DNA of 41,823 nt, from assembly GCA_020431825.1 (NCBI GenBank), contig JAGQHN010000006.1, positions 1-41,823 on the forward strand, written 5' to 3'. Below the pieces are notes generated by a model. It worked only from the letters and a program-made list of their open reading frames with translations, did no database searches and was not told where the DNA came from. Positions 25,113 to 34,842 of the stretch are shown here, one piece after another; position 1 is the stretch's first letter; the number at the start of each line of letters is the position of its first letter. The position numbers and the translations under genes were made by a program. The DNA comes from Trueperaceae bacterium (lineage in GTDB: Bacteria; Deinococcota; Deinococci; Deinococcales; Trueperaceae).

Positions 25113-25195
25113 GAAGATAAATAAGCCAGACATTCAGCAAACTTGACGAAAAAGCTTTATGGGTGAGGGTTTAATCTTGACCAATTTACTCTGCT

Positions 25196-25239
25196 AAATC
25201 GGAATCATTCCGATTTTTGTGGTAAGCTATGCTTATAAG
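25196..25239 (+). promoter_or_regulatory. Candidate operator and promoter of the metal P-type ATPase
   Basis: A perfect palindrome at 25196-25216 has 10-bp arms (AAATCGGAAT / ATTCCGATTT) around a central C. A -10-like TATAAG lies at 25234-25239, which puts the -35 region inside or next to the palindrome. This position fits a repressor site, for example of an ArsR/SmtB-type metal sensor. The sensor identity is inference. Confidence 0.5.
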
Positions 25240-25323
25240 TAAGGCAGGGCTCGAGCTTGAGTTATGCCGCTTTTTTGTCTCACTTTCTGGCTGTGGGCCA
25301 GCTTTGTTTTTCTTTGGAGGTTT

Positions 25324-27240
25324 ATGTCAAGTGCCGCTCTAGCTTTACAACAAGAGCTTCAACAAGATCGCCGAACCCTGCGTTTTGAAGCTCTCTTAAC
25401 CATTATTACTGTTATTGGTTTAATTGTTGCTGTTATTGCTCAGTTTTCTGGTGGACCCAGTGCGCTTATTTGGACAGCTTTTATTGTTGCCTATCTGGCG
25501 GGCGGTGTGCCTGCTGGTATTGGCGCCATTCAAGAGTTATTTCAAGGCAAACTAGATATAGATTTACTTATGGTGCTGGCAGCTCTGGCTGCTGCGGCTG
25601 TAGGTGAACCCAGAGACGGGGCGATTCTGCTGTTTTTGTTTAGCCTGGCAGGTACCTTAGAAGGCTACGCCATGGGCAATACCAAGCGTGCGGTAGCTTC
25701 GCTTATGAAATTGCGCCCCGATGAGGCTAATTTACAACTTCCTGATGGACAGACCAAGCGTGTCTCGGTAGAGTCTTTGCAACTTGGCGATAGCGTAGTG
25801 GTTAAGCCTGGAGAGCGCATTCCTGTAGATGCTGAAATCAGCCAGGGGCAAAGTGCCATAGATCAGTCAGCGGTAACAGGCGAGTCAGTACCCGTTGATA
25901 AAGCCGTGGGCGATCAGGTTTTTGCTGGTACCGTTAACGGTCACGGAGCCCTTCTTTTAAAGGTGACCAAATTAGCCAGCGAGTCAACGCTGGCCCGAAT
26001 GATCAAACTGGTTACCGAGGCCCAGGAACAGCGCTCACCCAGCGAACGATTTAGCAACTGGTTTGGTCAGCGTTACACCTTTTTTGTGCTGATAGGTAGC
26101 ATCCTTGCCCTGGCAGTGTTTTTGCTTACCGATATGCCTCGAGCCGAAGCTTTCTATAAGGCTGCCACTTTACTGGTGGTTGCCAGTCCCTGTGCCATTG
26201 TGATTAGTGTGCCAGCTGCCGTTTTGTCTGCCCTGGCAGCCGCAGCGCGTAAGGGCGTGTTGTTTAAGGGCGGGGCTGCCCTCGAGGATTTTGGTAATGC
26301 CGATACTCTTGCCCTGGATAAAACCGGAACCTTAACCGAAGGCAAGATGCATGTTACGGATGTCATCACTATAGACGGTATGCCGGAAAGAGATTTTATA
26401 GAACTTGCAGCTAGTCTCGAGGCGCAGTCAGAACATCCACTGGCAAAAAGTATTTTGGCGTATGCCAGGGCTCAGGGGATAGAGCCAAGAGTGCCTGAAA
26501 ATACCAAGGCGTTTCCTGGTAAGGGTTTGCAGGCAGAGTTTCAAGGCGAAAAGTTCTGGGCGGGTAATCATAAACTCTTAGCGGAAGAAAACGTAAGCTT
26601 AAATGAGCAAGCTCAAGTAGCCTTAGCTAAGCTCGAGCAAGAGGGTAAAACACCCGTGCTTATTGGTTCTGAGCGTCTCCTGGGAGTTATAGGCGTGGCC
26701 GATACCCTGCGTGAGAGTGCCAAACCTACGCTCGAGCGTCTGAAAGCTCTGGGCTTAAAACGTTTTGTTATGTTAACGGGTGATCACAGCTCGGTAGCAA
26801 AGGCCGTTGCCCATGAGCTTGGCTTAGCCGAAAAAGATGTTTACGCCGAGCTTTTACCCGAAGACAAAGTGAAGTATGTACGCGAATTAAGTCAGGAAAG
26901 CAAAGTTGCTTTTGTAGGTGATGGTGTCAATGATGCTGCCGCCTTAGCGACGGCTCATGTAGGTATGGCCATGGGCACAGCTGGTAGCGATGTCGCTCTG
27001 GAAGCTGCTGATATTGCCTTGCTTACTGACAACCTCGAGCGTTTACCCGAAGTCTATGCCTTAGCCAAAACGGCGAACCGCGTTATTAAGCAAAATCTCG
27101 GCTTTGCGCTTGGCATTATGATTTTGATGGTTTTTCTTACGCTGTTCTGGACATTACCTCTACCCTTAGGCGTAATCGGTCACGAGGGCGGTACGCTGTT
27201 AGTCGTTGCCAATGGTCTAAGGCTTCTCTGGTCAAGGTAA
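25324..27240 (+). CDS. Heavy-metal P1B-type ATPase (Zn/Cd/Pb export type)
   Basis: 638 residues. It has membrane helix pairs at the N-terminus, TGES phosphatase motif, and SPC metal motif with C290 (VVASPCAIVIS). The phosphorylated Asp is D332 in DKTGT, with SEHPLA (HP motif) and GDGVNDAAAL. The final helix has HEGGTLLVVANGLRLL, the pattern of Zn/Cd (P1B-2) pumps. It expels divalent metals across the cytoplasmic membrane. There is no N-terminal metal-binding domain, so it is a short form. ATG at 25324 with GGAGG upstream is preferred over 25264. Likely metal-regulated through the palindrome upstream. No sensor gene lies in the window. Confidence 0.9.
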   Translation: MSSAALALQQELQQDRRTLRFEALLTIITVIGLIVAVIAQFSGGPSALIWTAFIVAYLAGGVPAGIGAIQELFQGKLDIDLLMVLAALAAAAVGEPRDGAILLFLFSLAGTLEGYAMGNTKRAVASLMKLRPDEANLQLPDGQTKRVSVESLQLGDSVVVKPGERIPVDAEISQGQSAIDQSAVTGESVPVDKAVGDQVFAGTVNGHGALLLKVTKLASESTLARMIKLVTEAQEQRSPSERFSNWFGQRYTFFVLIGSILALAVFLLTDMPRAEAFYKAATLLVVASPCAIVISVPAAVLSALAAAARKGVLFKGGAALEDFGNADTLALDKTGTLTEGKMHVTDVITIDGMPERDFIELAASLEAQSEHPLAKSILAYARAQGIEPRVPENTKAFPGKGLQAEFQGEKFWAGNHKLLAEENVSLNEQAQVALAKLEQEGKTPVLIGSERLLGVIGVADTLRESAKPTLERLKALGLKRFVMLTGDHSSVAKAVAHELGLAEKDVYAELLPEDKVKYVRELSQESKVAFVGDGVNDAAALATAHVGMAMGTAGSDVALEAADIALLTDNLERLPEVYALAKTANRVIKQNLGFALGIMILMVFLTLFWTLPLPLGVIGHEGGTLLVVANGLRLLWSR

Positions 27241-27341
27241 TACCAAAGTGCCGTTTTAATGTCATAAAAGTCATTAAAACCGCTCGTGAGAGCGTGCCCC
27301 TAGACGACTCCGACGATGACATGATTCAAGCATTTTGGTAT
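27240..27341. other. Structured about 100-bp element: closing stem around two hairpins
   Basis: An 11-bp stem with one G-U pair (27240-27250 with 27331-27341: ATACCAAAGTG / CATTTTGGTAT) encloses two perfect hairpins: GTTTTAATG/CATTAAAAC (27253-27261, 27272-27280) and CGCTC-GTGA-GAGCG (27281-27294). The fold is a three-way junction. If CCAAAGTG and CATTTTGG are read as terminal inverted repeats, each end is flanked by TA (27241-27242 and 27339-27340), as in IS630/Tc1-type miniature elements. It starts right at the ATPase stop codon. RNA element or miniature transposon cannot be decided here. Confidence 0.6.
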
Positions 27342-27399
27342 AAGTTCACTCTAAAAGTAATGGGCTAACTCTGGTTAGCGTTCTATATCCAAATGTAAC

Positions 27400-27438
27400 A
27401 AAGAAAAAGACGGAGTTTTAAACTCCGTCTTTTTCTTT
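27400..27438. terminator. Bidirectional terminator between the P-type ATPase and DUF4342 genes
   Basis: A perfect 18-bp stem: 27400-27417 pairs with 27421-27438 around TTA, with A-rich and T-rich outer parts. It serves the ATPase (+) and the DUF4342 gene (-). Confidence 0.92.
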
Positions 27439-27478
27439 AACGTTTAGAGCAAAAATTTGATTTGAGAAGTAGCCGCTT

Positions 27479-27730
27479 TTAGTGCTCTTTGATGACTACG
27501 ATTTGATATTTCATAATCAGTAAAACGACTGCCGCAATGGCAATGATAAAGAGCGTATTGGTAAAAAAGGCAGCTAAGCCAATCACAATGGCCCAGGATA
27601 GGGCAATACTAAAGACTTTTCTTCCATCGGGTTTACGCAGCTCGAGTTTGCGGACGTTGGTCCGTTTCACCAGATCTTTAAAGAAATGGGAAACTCGGTT
27701 AAGAATAGACATGTTGCTATATTTCATCAT
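27479..27730 (-). CDS. DUF4342-like small membrane protein
   Basis: 83 residues. The N-terminal helix (residues 8-22) is followed by TNVRKLELRKPDGRKVFSIAL, then two hydrophobic stretches (about 44-73) and a short basic end. The VR.L.I...DG....IPL pattern followed by membrane helices matches DUF4342, whose function is unknown. ATG at 27730 is 6 nt after TACACT and has no SD site; a second ATG follows at once. Terminated by the bidirectional hairpin. Confidence 0.65.
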   Translation of the reverse strand: MMKYSNMSILNRVSHFFKDLVKRTNVRKLELRKPDGRKVFSIALSWAIVIGLAAFFTNTLFIIAIAAVVLLIMKYQIVVIKEH

Positions 27731-27736
27731 GACCCC

Positions 27737-27742
27737 AGTGTA
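27737..27742 (-). promoter_or_regulatory. -10-like box TACACT, leaderless DUF4342 gene
   Basis: TACACT on the minus strand is exactly 6 nt before the ATG at 27730; no SD site is needed if the transcript starts at the ATG. Confidence 0.5.
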
Positions 27743-27814
27743 GTCTTTTGGGAGAAAGCTTACATCACACTAAAGTTGTATGGCCGAACAAGAAAAAGAA
27801 GGAGATTCGGGTGG

Positions 27815-29707
27815 TCAGTCCTTAGCCCTAATAATGATCTGATGCTTTTGCTCGGCTCTGTCGTGATGGTAGTGAAGCATTTGGTTGCCAGCTTCGCTGA
27901 TTGCTCCGTCGGAAAGCTCGAGCGTATACCCCCTTAGATAATGGTAATCAGGCAAATAAATGACGGTGGCAATGTCTGGGTCCAAGGGAACATCTGAAAT
28001 AAAACATAGCTCAAAGACTTTTTTGGTCAGATCAAAGCGCATTTTTGTAACCGTGCCAGCAACATAAGGCGCATACGGCCGAATAAAGGCGTCAAGCGCA
28101 CGACCACCCTGGTAGAGGTGAGGCTCGAGCCCTTCGGGTAGCTTTTGAAACGGCTTGTCTGGACTGTAGATAGAAAAGTCTTCAGCATTCCAACCGTCAC
28201 CATGTTCATGACTATTATCGCTGCTGTAATTCCAGATGCAGTAGCTTAACAGGCTTGCTTCCATAGCACTCAGGCTGCGGTCTAGCGCCTTTATTTGCTT
28301 CTTATAATTGGCACTTGTGTAGGCACGTTTATTATCTAAATCCATCGGAATACCTACTTCGCCAATCAGCGTGGGAACATTGCCCATTTTATCCCTGGAC
28401 AGGGCTTGCATGGCCTGAAGTTGTCGCTGAAATACCCGATGAATAATGCCTTTGCCAGCTATGATTCTGCGGTACTGGGTATCAAACGACAGCCAGGCCA
28501 TAAAGCGCTTGGTGATAAGCGTAGCGACGTCATACCAGTGAGGGGCATGAACAATAGTTGCTGCTCGAGTTTCAGGCCAGTAAAGCTCAGGATCAGCCGG
28601 AATGCCTTCAATAAAAAAGCACGTTGCCTTGTGGTGTTTTGAGATTTCTCTGATAAACCGTCTGGCAAAAGGCAGATAGTAGTCGCGGTAAAAATGAATC
28701 TTTTTGTCGTTTACATAACTGAAATGTTGAGGTCTTAACAGTTTGGCTTTTCCCCCTTGCTTTTCCCAGACAGCATTTTCCTGCCAGATGGGCATGCGAC
28801 TGGTGTACCAGGCGGTTTTTTTACGCTTATTAAATTCATCAATATGTTTCAGGCGTAGACCCGTTAAACCGAGTTCCCATACCTCTATCTTTTGGCTTAG
28901 GCCTGCCCCCAGTCCCATGGCCTGCAAGACCGAAGGAGAGGGGCCTCTAAGCAGCAGACTATGTGCTTTGGTCTTTAAATCTTCTACACCAATGAAGCCT
29001 GCCGAGGGTTCATTCATTACACCGTAACCAATAAGCTGGGGGATGTGCCCTAATGCTTGAGCAAGCTGAGCAAAAGCAGCAATATAGCTATCTTGCAAAA
29101 CGTCCTGGAGTGAAACGCCCTTATGTTTGGTTTTAGGGGCAAGATCACGACCTGCCCAAAAAAGGGTGAACATGGTCGCGCTGGCTAATTTGCCATAATT
29201 GGTGCCCCAGATCATATGGGGGAAAGGATTGCCGTGGATAGCATGCAGGGTGGCTGCACCAGTTTCTGCCAAACTGCTTAAGTCAAACCCTGCCAGCTCG
29301 AGTGTCCAGGCAGGGGCACCGTCGCCACCACAAAAGCGGCTCCAGACATCCTGATGAGGGTCAATGTACAGGTAAAATCCGTAGCTGGCAGCTTTTTCTA
29401 ACAAAGCTTTGACATAGGCAATATAGGTGTAGTCATAGATGCCTGGTCCCTCATGCTCGAGTGCTTCCCAGGTGACCACAAAACGAATGAGATTAAAGCC
29501 CCAGGTTTTAAGCCTGGCAAAGTGTTCATCGGCTTCCTCAAGGGGAAAGGGACGGCCGACAAAGCTTACCCTTGTTTGCCTGTCCAGTGCTTGTTTCTCG
29601 TGGCTTTTATGTCCATAGGGAAGTTTGCTACTTCCTCCCAGGTTGATGCCACGAAAGTGGAGCTGGCGGCCAAGATGATCTTTAAACTGTGGGCCATCCG
29701 TGCGCAT
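27815..29707 (-). CDS. GH5 glycosidase resembling fungal glucocerebrosidase/sterylglucosidase (GH5_12-like)
   Basis: 630 residues. A GH5 TIM barrel with acid/base E233 (GVMNEPSAG) and nucleophile E450 (LIGEVGIP), plus a C-terminal beta domain (about 540-630). The segments DEHFARLKTWGFNLIRF, YLYIDPHQDVWSRFCGGDGAP and MIWGTNYGKLASATMFTLFW closely resemble the fungal EGCrP2/Sgl1 group. Those enzymes cleave glucosylceramide or steryl glucosides. No signal peptide, so it acts in the cytoplasm. TACAAT lies 11 nt before the ATG. Same strand as, and 73 bp after, the kinase-M23-aminotransferase gene. The exact substrate is inference. Confidence 0.85.
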   Translation of the reverse strand: MRTDGPQFKDHLGRQLHFRGINLGGSSKLPYGHKSHEKQALDRQTRVSFVGRPFPLEEADEHFARLKTWGFNLIRFVVTWEALEHEGPGIYDYTYIAYVKALLEKAASYGFYLYIDPHQDVWSRFCGGDGAPAWTLELAGFDLSSLAETGAATLHAIHGNPFPHMIWGTNYGKLASATMFTLFWAGRDLAPKTKHKGVSLQDVLQDSYIAAFAQLAQALGHIPQLIGYGVMNEPSAGFIGVEDLKTKAHSLLLRGPSPSVLQAMGLGAGLSQKIEVWELGLTGLRLKHIDEFNKRKKTAWYTSRMPIWQENAVWEKQGGKAKLLRPQHFSYVNDKKIHFYRDYYLPFARRFIREISKHHKATCFFIEGIPADPELYWPETRAATIVHAPHWYDVATLITKRFMAWLSFDTQYRRIIAGKGIIHRVFQRQLQAMQALSRDKMGNVPTLIGEVGIPMDLDNKRAYTSANYKKQIKALDRSLSAMEASLLSYCIWNYSSDNSHEHGDGWNAEDFSIYSPDKPFQKLPEGLEPHLYQGGRALDAFIRPYAPYVAGTVTKMRFDLTKKVFELCFISDVPLDPDIATVIYLPDYHYLRGYTLELSDGAISEAGNQMLHYHHDRAEQKHQIIIRAKD

Positions 29708-29780
29708 AGGTTCAGCTTATTGTAACGAAGGTTTAAGCCAGGATGCCGTAGTACTGAGACCGATTAAGCGAGGAGTCTGA

Positions 29781-32700
29781 TTAAAAATGCAGTTTAAATA
29801 AGGACTCGAGCCCTAGAGCGAGTTGCTCGGCATTTTCCAGGTTGAAAGGCATAGGTGGGCGTATTTTGACGACATTGTGCAAAGGGCCGTCAGTTCCGAG
29901 CAAAATACCCAGGTCACGCATGCGGTTGGCGATAAAGGAAGCTTCTGCAGCCGCAGGCTCGAGCATCTCCTGATCTTTAACCAGCTCAATACCTAAAAAC
30001 AGTCCTGAGCCGCGTACATCGCCAATAAGTTCATGCTGGCTTTTTAGGCGGTTGAAGTGCTCGAGCAGCCTATCGCCAACTGTTAGGGCATGACTTTGCA
30101 AGTTCTCCTCATGGACAACATCCAGTACTGCCATGCCTACCTGACAGCTCACGGTATTACCTCCAAAGGTACTAAAAAACTCCATGCCATTGTCAAAAGC
30201 ATCGGCAATGTCTGCTGTGGTAATCACGGCGGCAATCGGGTGACCGTTGCCAATGGGTTTGCCTAACACGACAATATCTGGTGTGACGCCCTGCGCCTCA
30301 AAGGCATAAAAATGGCTGCCTGTACGTCCGTAGCCTGTTTGTACCTCATCGGCAATGCACAGTCCACCGCTATTACGAATATGCCGGTAAACGTCTTGTA
30401 AGTAGCCCTTCGGGAAAATGATTTGCCCACCTACACTTGGGCAGGTTTCAGCAATAAACGAAGCAGGTCTATCAAGCTGGGCGAGTTTATCCTTAACAAA
30501 GCTGGCATAGGCTTTACCTGCCTCAGGATTTGCTTTATACCTTCCTCGGTAAACATCAGCGACAGGAACCGTATGTACCCAATCGGGTGCGCCTTGCCCG
30601 CCTGGACCGTCATGCTTATAAGGGCTTATATCAATAAGGCTGGTGGTGTGACCATGATAGGCGCCCTCGAGCACAATCATCTCCTTAGACCCGGTATAGG
30701 CCCTGGTCAGTCTGAGTGCCAGCTCATTGGCTTCACTGCCCGAATTGACAAAGTAGCAAACGTTTAAGGGTTCTGGCAGGGTGGCACAGAGTTTTTCAGC
30801 ATAGTCAGAAAGCCCATCATAGAGATAGCGCGTATTGGTATTTAATAGGCCCATTTGTTTTCTGGCTGCTTCAACCACTCTGGGGTGACAGTGCCCAACG
30901 TGGGGCACGTTGTTATAGGCATCGAGGTACTGCCTGCCGCTTTCATCGTAGAGGTATTGCATGCGTCCACGGAGCATCTTTATTGGGGTTTTATAGCCAA
31001 TACTCAGGTTGCGCCCAATGCGAGACTTGCGTTCTTGCAGGGTTTTGTCTTTGCTTGCAGCCTGATAGGTTGCTAGCTTTTCGGGCAATCTCACCAGCAG
31101 ATTGGGGTTTGGGCAAAAAGCTTGCCAGATTGTCAGTTCGCTGGCTTTAGCCACACCGGGAAAATCTGTGCCAAGGTCAAGCAAATCACGGATGATTTGA
31201 AAATGCAGGTGCGGCGCCCAGCCACCATTCTCAGGCCAATCACCTATTCTGGCAATTTCCTGACCGCTACAGATCTTCTGACCTTTTTGTAGACCTAAGA
31301 CCTCTGTTTTCAGGTGACCATAGAGAGTATAGAAAGGCAGACCCTCAGGTGTTTCATGCTTGAGGATCAGCACATAACCATAATCAAGCGGTTCAGGGTT
31401 GGCACTAACGGCGTGGACAGTGCCCGCCAAAGGGGCATAAATAGTTGTATCAGGGGCGGCAAACAGGTCTAAGCCCATATGAAGAGTGCGGCGCTCGCTG
31501 TAGGGGCTGGGGCCAGCGAAACCGGGTGTAGTGTAGATAAGCCGGGGTTCCTGGTAGCGTCCTGTAGCCAATACCGCCTTATGCTCAGCCATATAGTTAA
31601 AAATGTGTTCGGGCTCGAGGCTATCTTTATCTATTCTGGTGTCAAAGGGCAGGTTGGGGCTAGCCACACTTAAATCGATGAGAAGAGCTTCTTGCGCAAA
31701 AAACGCTGGGTCCAGTAAAGGCTTAACCTCACAAGTTGCCAGGTAGCTTTCTAAGGATTGTCTCTGGGGTAAAGGCTCGAGCCCGCAAGCCTGACGAAAG
31801 CTGGCTTCGACAAACTTAGGGTGAAGCTCGAGTAACCTTGGCAGTGTCTTTTTGATGGGTGCCTGGCTAATCCCCAGATAAGCATCATCGGGTCGTTGCG
31901 CCTGCTGATGGGCTGCTAACGAGGCACTGGCGCAAAGTCGTAGTCCAATCAGCGGAAACAAGACCTCGAGTTCAGTTTCTGTAAGAGGGTTTTCCTGGTG
32001 ATAGCCTTTGACTATAGGCAGTGCGGTGTTTAGCAGTTCGGTTTTATCAAGCAGGGCATAGGCTATTGCTATGGCAAGCTCATTTACTGTATGGCTGTAT
32101 ACCATATCGCCGTAGTCAATAAGTCCTGTCAGGCTCTGATTCTGGCTATAAAGATCAGCCTTTCCGCCGACCATCAGATTGTAGTCATTGGCATCATTAT
32201 GGATAAGGCTTTGTCTAAGTTCAGATAAATGGGGCTTCGCGTAGGTCTCAAATCGCTTCTCAAGTAACCGCACTTGATGTCTAATTTCTTGATTCTGAAT
32301 AAGTTCGCTGTATTGAGCTATGACCTCAGGTGCTTTTGCCAAATCCCAGTGAAAGTCTCGGTGTAAGGCCGGATGATCAAACTCTGTAAGCAGGCAGTCC
32401 AGCTTCCCCAATTGTTTTCCTAAGTCAAAGAATAATGCTTCTGATTGCCAGTTTTGTTTAGCGAGGGGGGTGCCGGGCAAGTAAGTTAACAGGCGGACGA
32501 GGTGTGTTTTATCCTGCTGGTTTACAGTTGCAAGGGTCTCTCCCTTTGAGGTTCTTATGACTTCTGGAAGGATGTCTAGTTTGCCCCTAAGGTGCTCGAG
32601 CACCGCATTTTGCGCCTCGAGTAAAGCTCTATCTTCGAGAGCGTTAGCAATTTTCAGTACATAGCGTTTTTCACCTGCCACGCTTAGCACAAAATTCTGG

Positions 32701-32810
32701 TCGCGCTCACTCGGCAATAGCTTTGCTGCACTGTCTAAACCGTAAAGATCCTTGGCAAGCTGCTCGGCTTCCTGCTGTGAAAAGTGAGGGGCGTGGCTGA
32801 GTAAGGACAT
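29781..32810 (-). CDS. Trifunctional protein: APH-type kinase, M23 domain, class III aminotransferase / phospho-lyase
   Basis: 1009 residues from ATG 32810 (GGAG upstream; an in-frame TTG at 32819 is less likely). Domain 1 (about 10-340) is an aminoglycoside/choline-kinase-like fold with H204xD206xxxxN211. Domain 2 (about 410-570) is a LytM/M23 metallopeptidase with H444xxxD448 and a later HLH, both apparently intact. Domain 3 (about 600-1009) is a class III PLP enzyme, [14 protein letters not shown], with PLP Lys851 in [11 protein letters not shown]. Relatives of domains 1 and 3 are hydroxylysine or ethanolamine kinases and the AGXT2L phospho-lyases, which act on phosphoethanolamine or phosphohydroxylysine. 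This architecture is known in proteobacteria. It lies between MFS and GH5 genes on the same strand. Confidence 0.87.
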   Translation of the reverse strand: MSLLSHAPHFSQQEAEQLAKDLYGLDSAAKLLPSERDQNFVLSVAGEKRYVLKIANALEDRALLEAQNAVLEHLRGKLDILPEVIRTSKGETLATVNQQDKTHLVRLLTYLPGTPLAKQNWQSEALFFDLGKQLGKLDCLLTEFDHPALHRDFHWDLAKAPEVIAQYSELIQNQEIRHQVRLLEKRFETYAKPHLSELRQSLIHNDANDYNLMVGGKADLYSQNQSLTGLIDYGDMVYSHTVNELAIAIAYALLDKTELLNTALPIVKGYHQENPLTETELEVLFPLIGLRLCASASLAAHQQAQRPDDAYLGISQAPIKKTLPRLLELHPKFVEASFRQACGLEPLPQRQSLESYLATCEVKPLLDPAFFAQEALLIDLSVASPNLPFDTRIDKDSLEPEHIFNYMAEHKAVLATGRYQEPRLIYTTPGFAGPSPYSERRTLHMGLDLFAAPDTTIYAPLAGTVHAVSANPEPLDYGYVLILKHETPEGLPFYTLYGHLKTEVLGLQKGQKICSGQEIARIGDWPENGGWAPHLHFQIIRDLLDLGTDFPGVAKASELTIWQAFCPNPNLLVRLPEKLATYQAASKDKTLQERKSRIGRNLSIGYKTPIKMLRGRMQYLYDESGRQYLDAYNNVPHVGHCHPRVVEAARKQMGLLNTNTRYLYDGLSDYAEKLCATLPEPLNVCYFVNSGSEANELALRLTRAYTGSKEMIVLEGAYHGHTTSLIDISPYKHDGPGGQGAPDWVHTVPVADVYRGRYKANPEAGKAYASFVKDKLAQLDRPASFIAETCPSVGGQIIFPKGYLQDVYRHIRNSGGLCIADEVQTGYGRTGSHFYAFEAQGVTPDIVVLGKPIGNGHPIAAVITTADIADAFDNGMEFFSTFGGNTVSCQVGMAVLDVVHEENLQSHALTVGDRLLEHFNRLKSQHELIGDVRGSGLFLGIELVKDQEMLEPAAAEASFIANRMRDLGILLGTDGPLHNVVKIRPPMPFNLENAEQLALGLESLFKLHF

Positions 32811-32970
32811 AGTGTTCAACTCCGTAAAACAGAAGGTTTCCGATTTTATCTATAGGAAAACCTTTTGCTCATAGTATTCGGGTTTATGAATAGCAGTACA
32901 CAAAAAATCTGGTAAACCGCCCAAACGTTGCCTCTAAAGTATCACGCGCGCGTTTCATTTTTTTAGCGTC

Positions 32971-34239
32971 TTAACTACTTGATGCCACTTTTTTAGGAGG
33001 TTTGATAAAAGGAGCAATCAGTGCAATCAGGAAAGGAACACTGGCTACGATCAAAATAATATAGGTGTAAGAGCCAAAAAAATCTTTGCCTGTCGAGAGA
33101 ATAAGGGGTCCTAGTGCCGAAGCTGCAACCCCTATTGTTGTTACTTGCCCCTTAATAGCCCCCAAATGTTTGCGCCCAAAATAGTAGGCGTAAACAATAC
33201 TGCCCAAGGTGCCCATCATGCCCTGCATAAGACCCATGGCCACGCCGTAAAATATAAAGTTTTGGGCACTTAATTGGGTTGACAAGATAAGTACACAGCC
33301 TAGCAGTGCCTGAGCTGCACTTAAAACAAACCGTGGGGGAACACGGTCGAGTAAATAACCCGTAAAGATATTTGAAAGTAACAAAATAAAACCTAAGGGA
33401 ACAAAAACCTGGGTAGCGAGATCACGGCCTAGACCCTGCTCTGCAAAAATGTCGTAGTTATGAAATAGCAGGGCTGTACCAAGGGCAGAGACGCAAAAAG
33501 AAGCGGTCACATAGAGCCAAAAGGTAATAGTTGATCTTGCTTCTGCGGGCGTAAAGTTTTCTTCATTCAGGGGCTTGGTTTGAGCACTGCCATCAGGCTC
33601 GAGTCCGTAAAGCTCAGGGTGACCGCGGAAGAGTAGTGCCCCAAGCGGTAAAATCGTAAGGGCAACAAGCAAGCCTAAAAGCATATAGGCAATACGCCAG
33701 TCAAAAGTCTGAGTCAGCGTTTCAATAAGCCTTGGAAAGAAGGCTGTGCCCGTGGCAAAGCCAATTCCTGAAAGCCCAACTGCCAGACCACGCCGCCTGA
33801 CGAACCAGATATTTATGACGTGGATGCTTACCAGAGAAAGCGCGCCCTGACCTAGACTACGAATCAGCACAAAGCCGATAAAGAGACTTATAAGCCCTCC
33901 AATAAAACCCATAAATACGCAGGCCAGGGAAAACAAACTGGCAATGATAATGACGGCTAATCGTGGGCCCCGCCGATCTATAAAGCGTCCGACAAAGGGC
34001 AGACTAAACGAACCTGTTAGCGTGGCAAAGGTATACATGAGCGAGACAGTTGTGCGCGAAAGATTCAGGTCAGCAATGATATGGTCAAGAAAAACCCCAA
34101 CACTCACCGTTTGTCCAGGCATGGTCATAAGCAGACCTATAGACCCAGCGATCAAGATAATCCAGCCATAGTAAATTGGCGAAGCCTTTATGATACGGCT
34201 TCGCCTTGTTGTATTAGCATCGGTAGTGTAGGGTTTCAT
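32971..34239 (-). CDS. MFS transporter, monocarboxylate/oxalate-formate type
   Basis: 422 residues with 12 predicted membrane helices. The N-terminal YYGWIILIAGSIGLLMTMPGQTVSVGVFL and the loop GRFIDRRGPR (helices 2-3) are typical of the MCT/OxlT branch of the major facilitator superfamily. The central loop (ELYGLEPDGSAQ) separates the halves. It carries small organic anions; the substrate is not determined. ATG at 34239 has AAAGG upstream. It is followed after 160 bp by the kinase-aminotransferase gene on the same strand, so the carrier may supply or export its substrate. Only one CTCGAG lies in the gene. Confidence 0.88.
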   Translation of the reverse strand: MKPYTTDANTTRRSRIIKASPIYYGWIILIAGSIGLLMTMPGQTVSVGVFLDHIIADLNLSRTTVSLMYTFATLTGSFSLPFVGRFIDRRGPRLAVIIIASLFSLACVFMGFIGGLISLFIGFVLIRSLGQGALSLVSIHVINIWFVRRRGLAVGLSGIGFATGTAFFPRLIETLTQTFDWRIAYMLLGLLVALTILPLGALLFRGHPELYGLEPDGSAQTKPLNEENFTPAEARSTITFWLYVTASFCVSALGTALLFHNYDIFAEQGLGRDLATQVFVPLGFILLLSNIFTGYLLDRVPPRFVLSAAQALLGCVLILSTQLSAQNFIFYGVAMGLMQGMMGTLGSIVYAYYFGRKHLGAIKGQVTTIGVAASALGPLILSTGKDFFGSYTYIILIVASVPFLIALIAPFIKPPKKVASSS

Positions 34240-34494
34240 TTAGACCTTTCGGAAAATAGAAAAGTGGCAAGCAATAAAGTATTTGCCCACTCTAAACGCA
34301 TCTTTCTTTTCGTAAGGCGGTTTAGCTTACAAGCTTAAGGAGAAAATCCAGCTATCGGATGAACGCGTAGTTACCAGATATGCTGTAGTGTCAGGCATGA
34401 ACCTCTAAAATTCTTAAAGCATAGACAACATTGGAAACGCTATGTGAAAACGCTAATATCCTCAAAAATAAGGTTTTTACAAGATGTTGATTTT

Positions 34495-34842
34495 CTAGAC
34501 TTGGGGACGCAAAAAAGTACCGGGGGGCGGCAACAGTTCTACACCGATGGATTTGGGATGAGCTGAAAAAAGTAAAGGAGTTGCCTGTTCGGCATGGAAG
34601 GCCACCACATGAACAGCGTCGGTCGCTTCGCTAAAAACATCAAAAAGATCAAATTCACCGCGCTTTAACAGGTCATACTGTTCTTGCGAGATGCGCGTGT
34701 AGAGATAGGTGGTCACGTCGCCTTTGGCATCTGTCTGATAGGCAAGATAAAGCTGCTTGCCATCCAGATGAACACTCAGGTGCTCGGCAAGCTGCTTAAG
34801 TTTCTTAAGTTGCTTAGGGTTGAATTTGGTTTTAGCTGGCAC
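34495..34842 (-). CDS. Unknown basic protein overlapping the 3' end of dnaJ
   Basis: 115 residues if it starts at GTG 34842, which overlaps dnaJ by 11 bp. A TTG at 34878 would extend it by 12 Lys-rich residues and overlap 47 bp. The N-terminus is rich in Lys. The rest is a compact alpha/beta domain ([36 protein letters not shown]). I do not recognise a family; the layout recalls small DUFs of the DUF6575 kind. Position suggests cotranslation with dnaJ, so a chaperone-linked or regulatory role is possible but unproven. No terminator seen. Confidence 0.65.
   Translation of the reverse strand: MPAKTKFNPKQLKKLKQLAEHLSVHLDGKQLYLAYQTDAKGDVTTYLYTRISQEQYDLLKRGEFDLFDVFSEATDAVHVVAFHAEQATPLLFSAHPKSIGVELLPPPGTFLRPQV

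Noticed and set aside
27240-27341. Hammerhead ribozyme in the three-way-junction element
   Set aside because: The conserved CTGATGA and GAAA core is missing.
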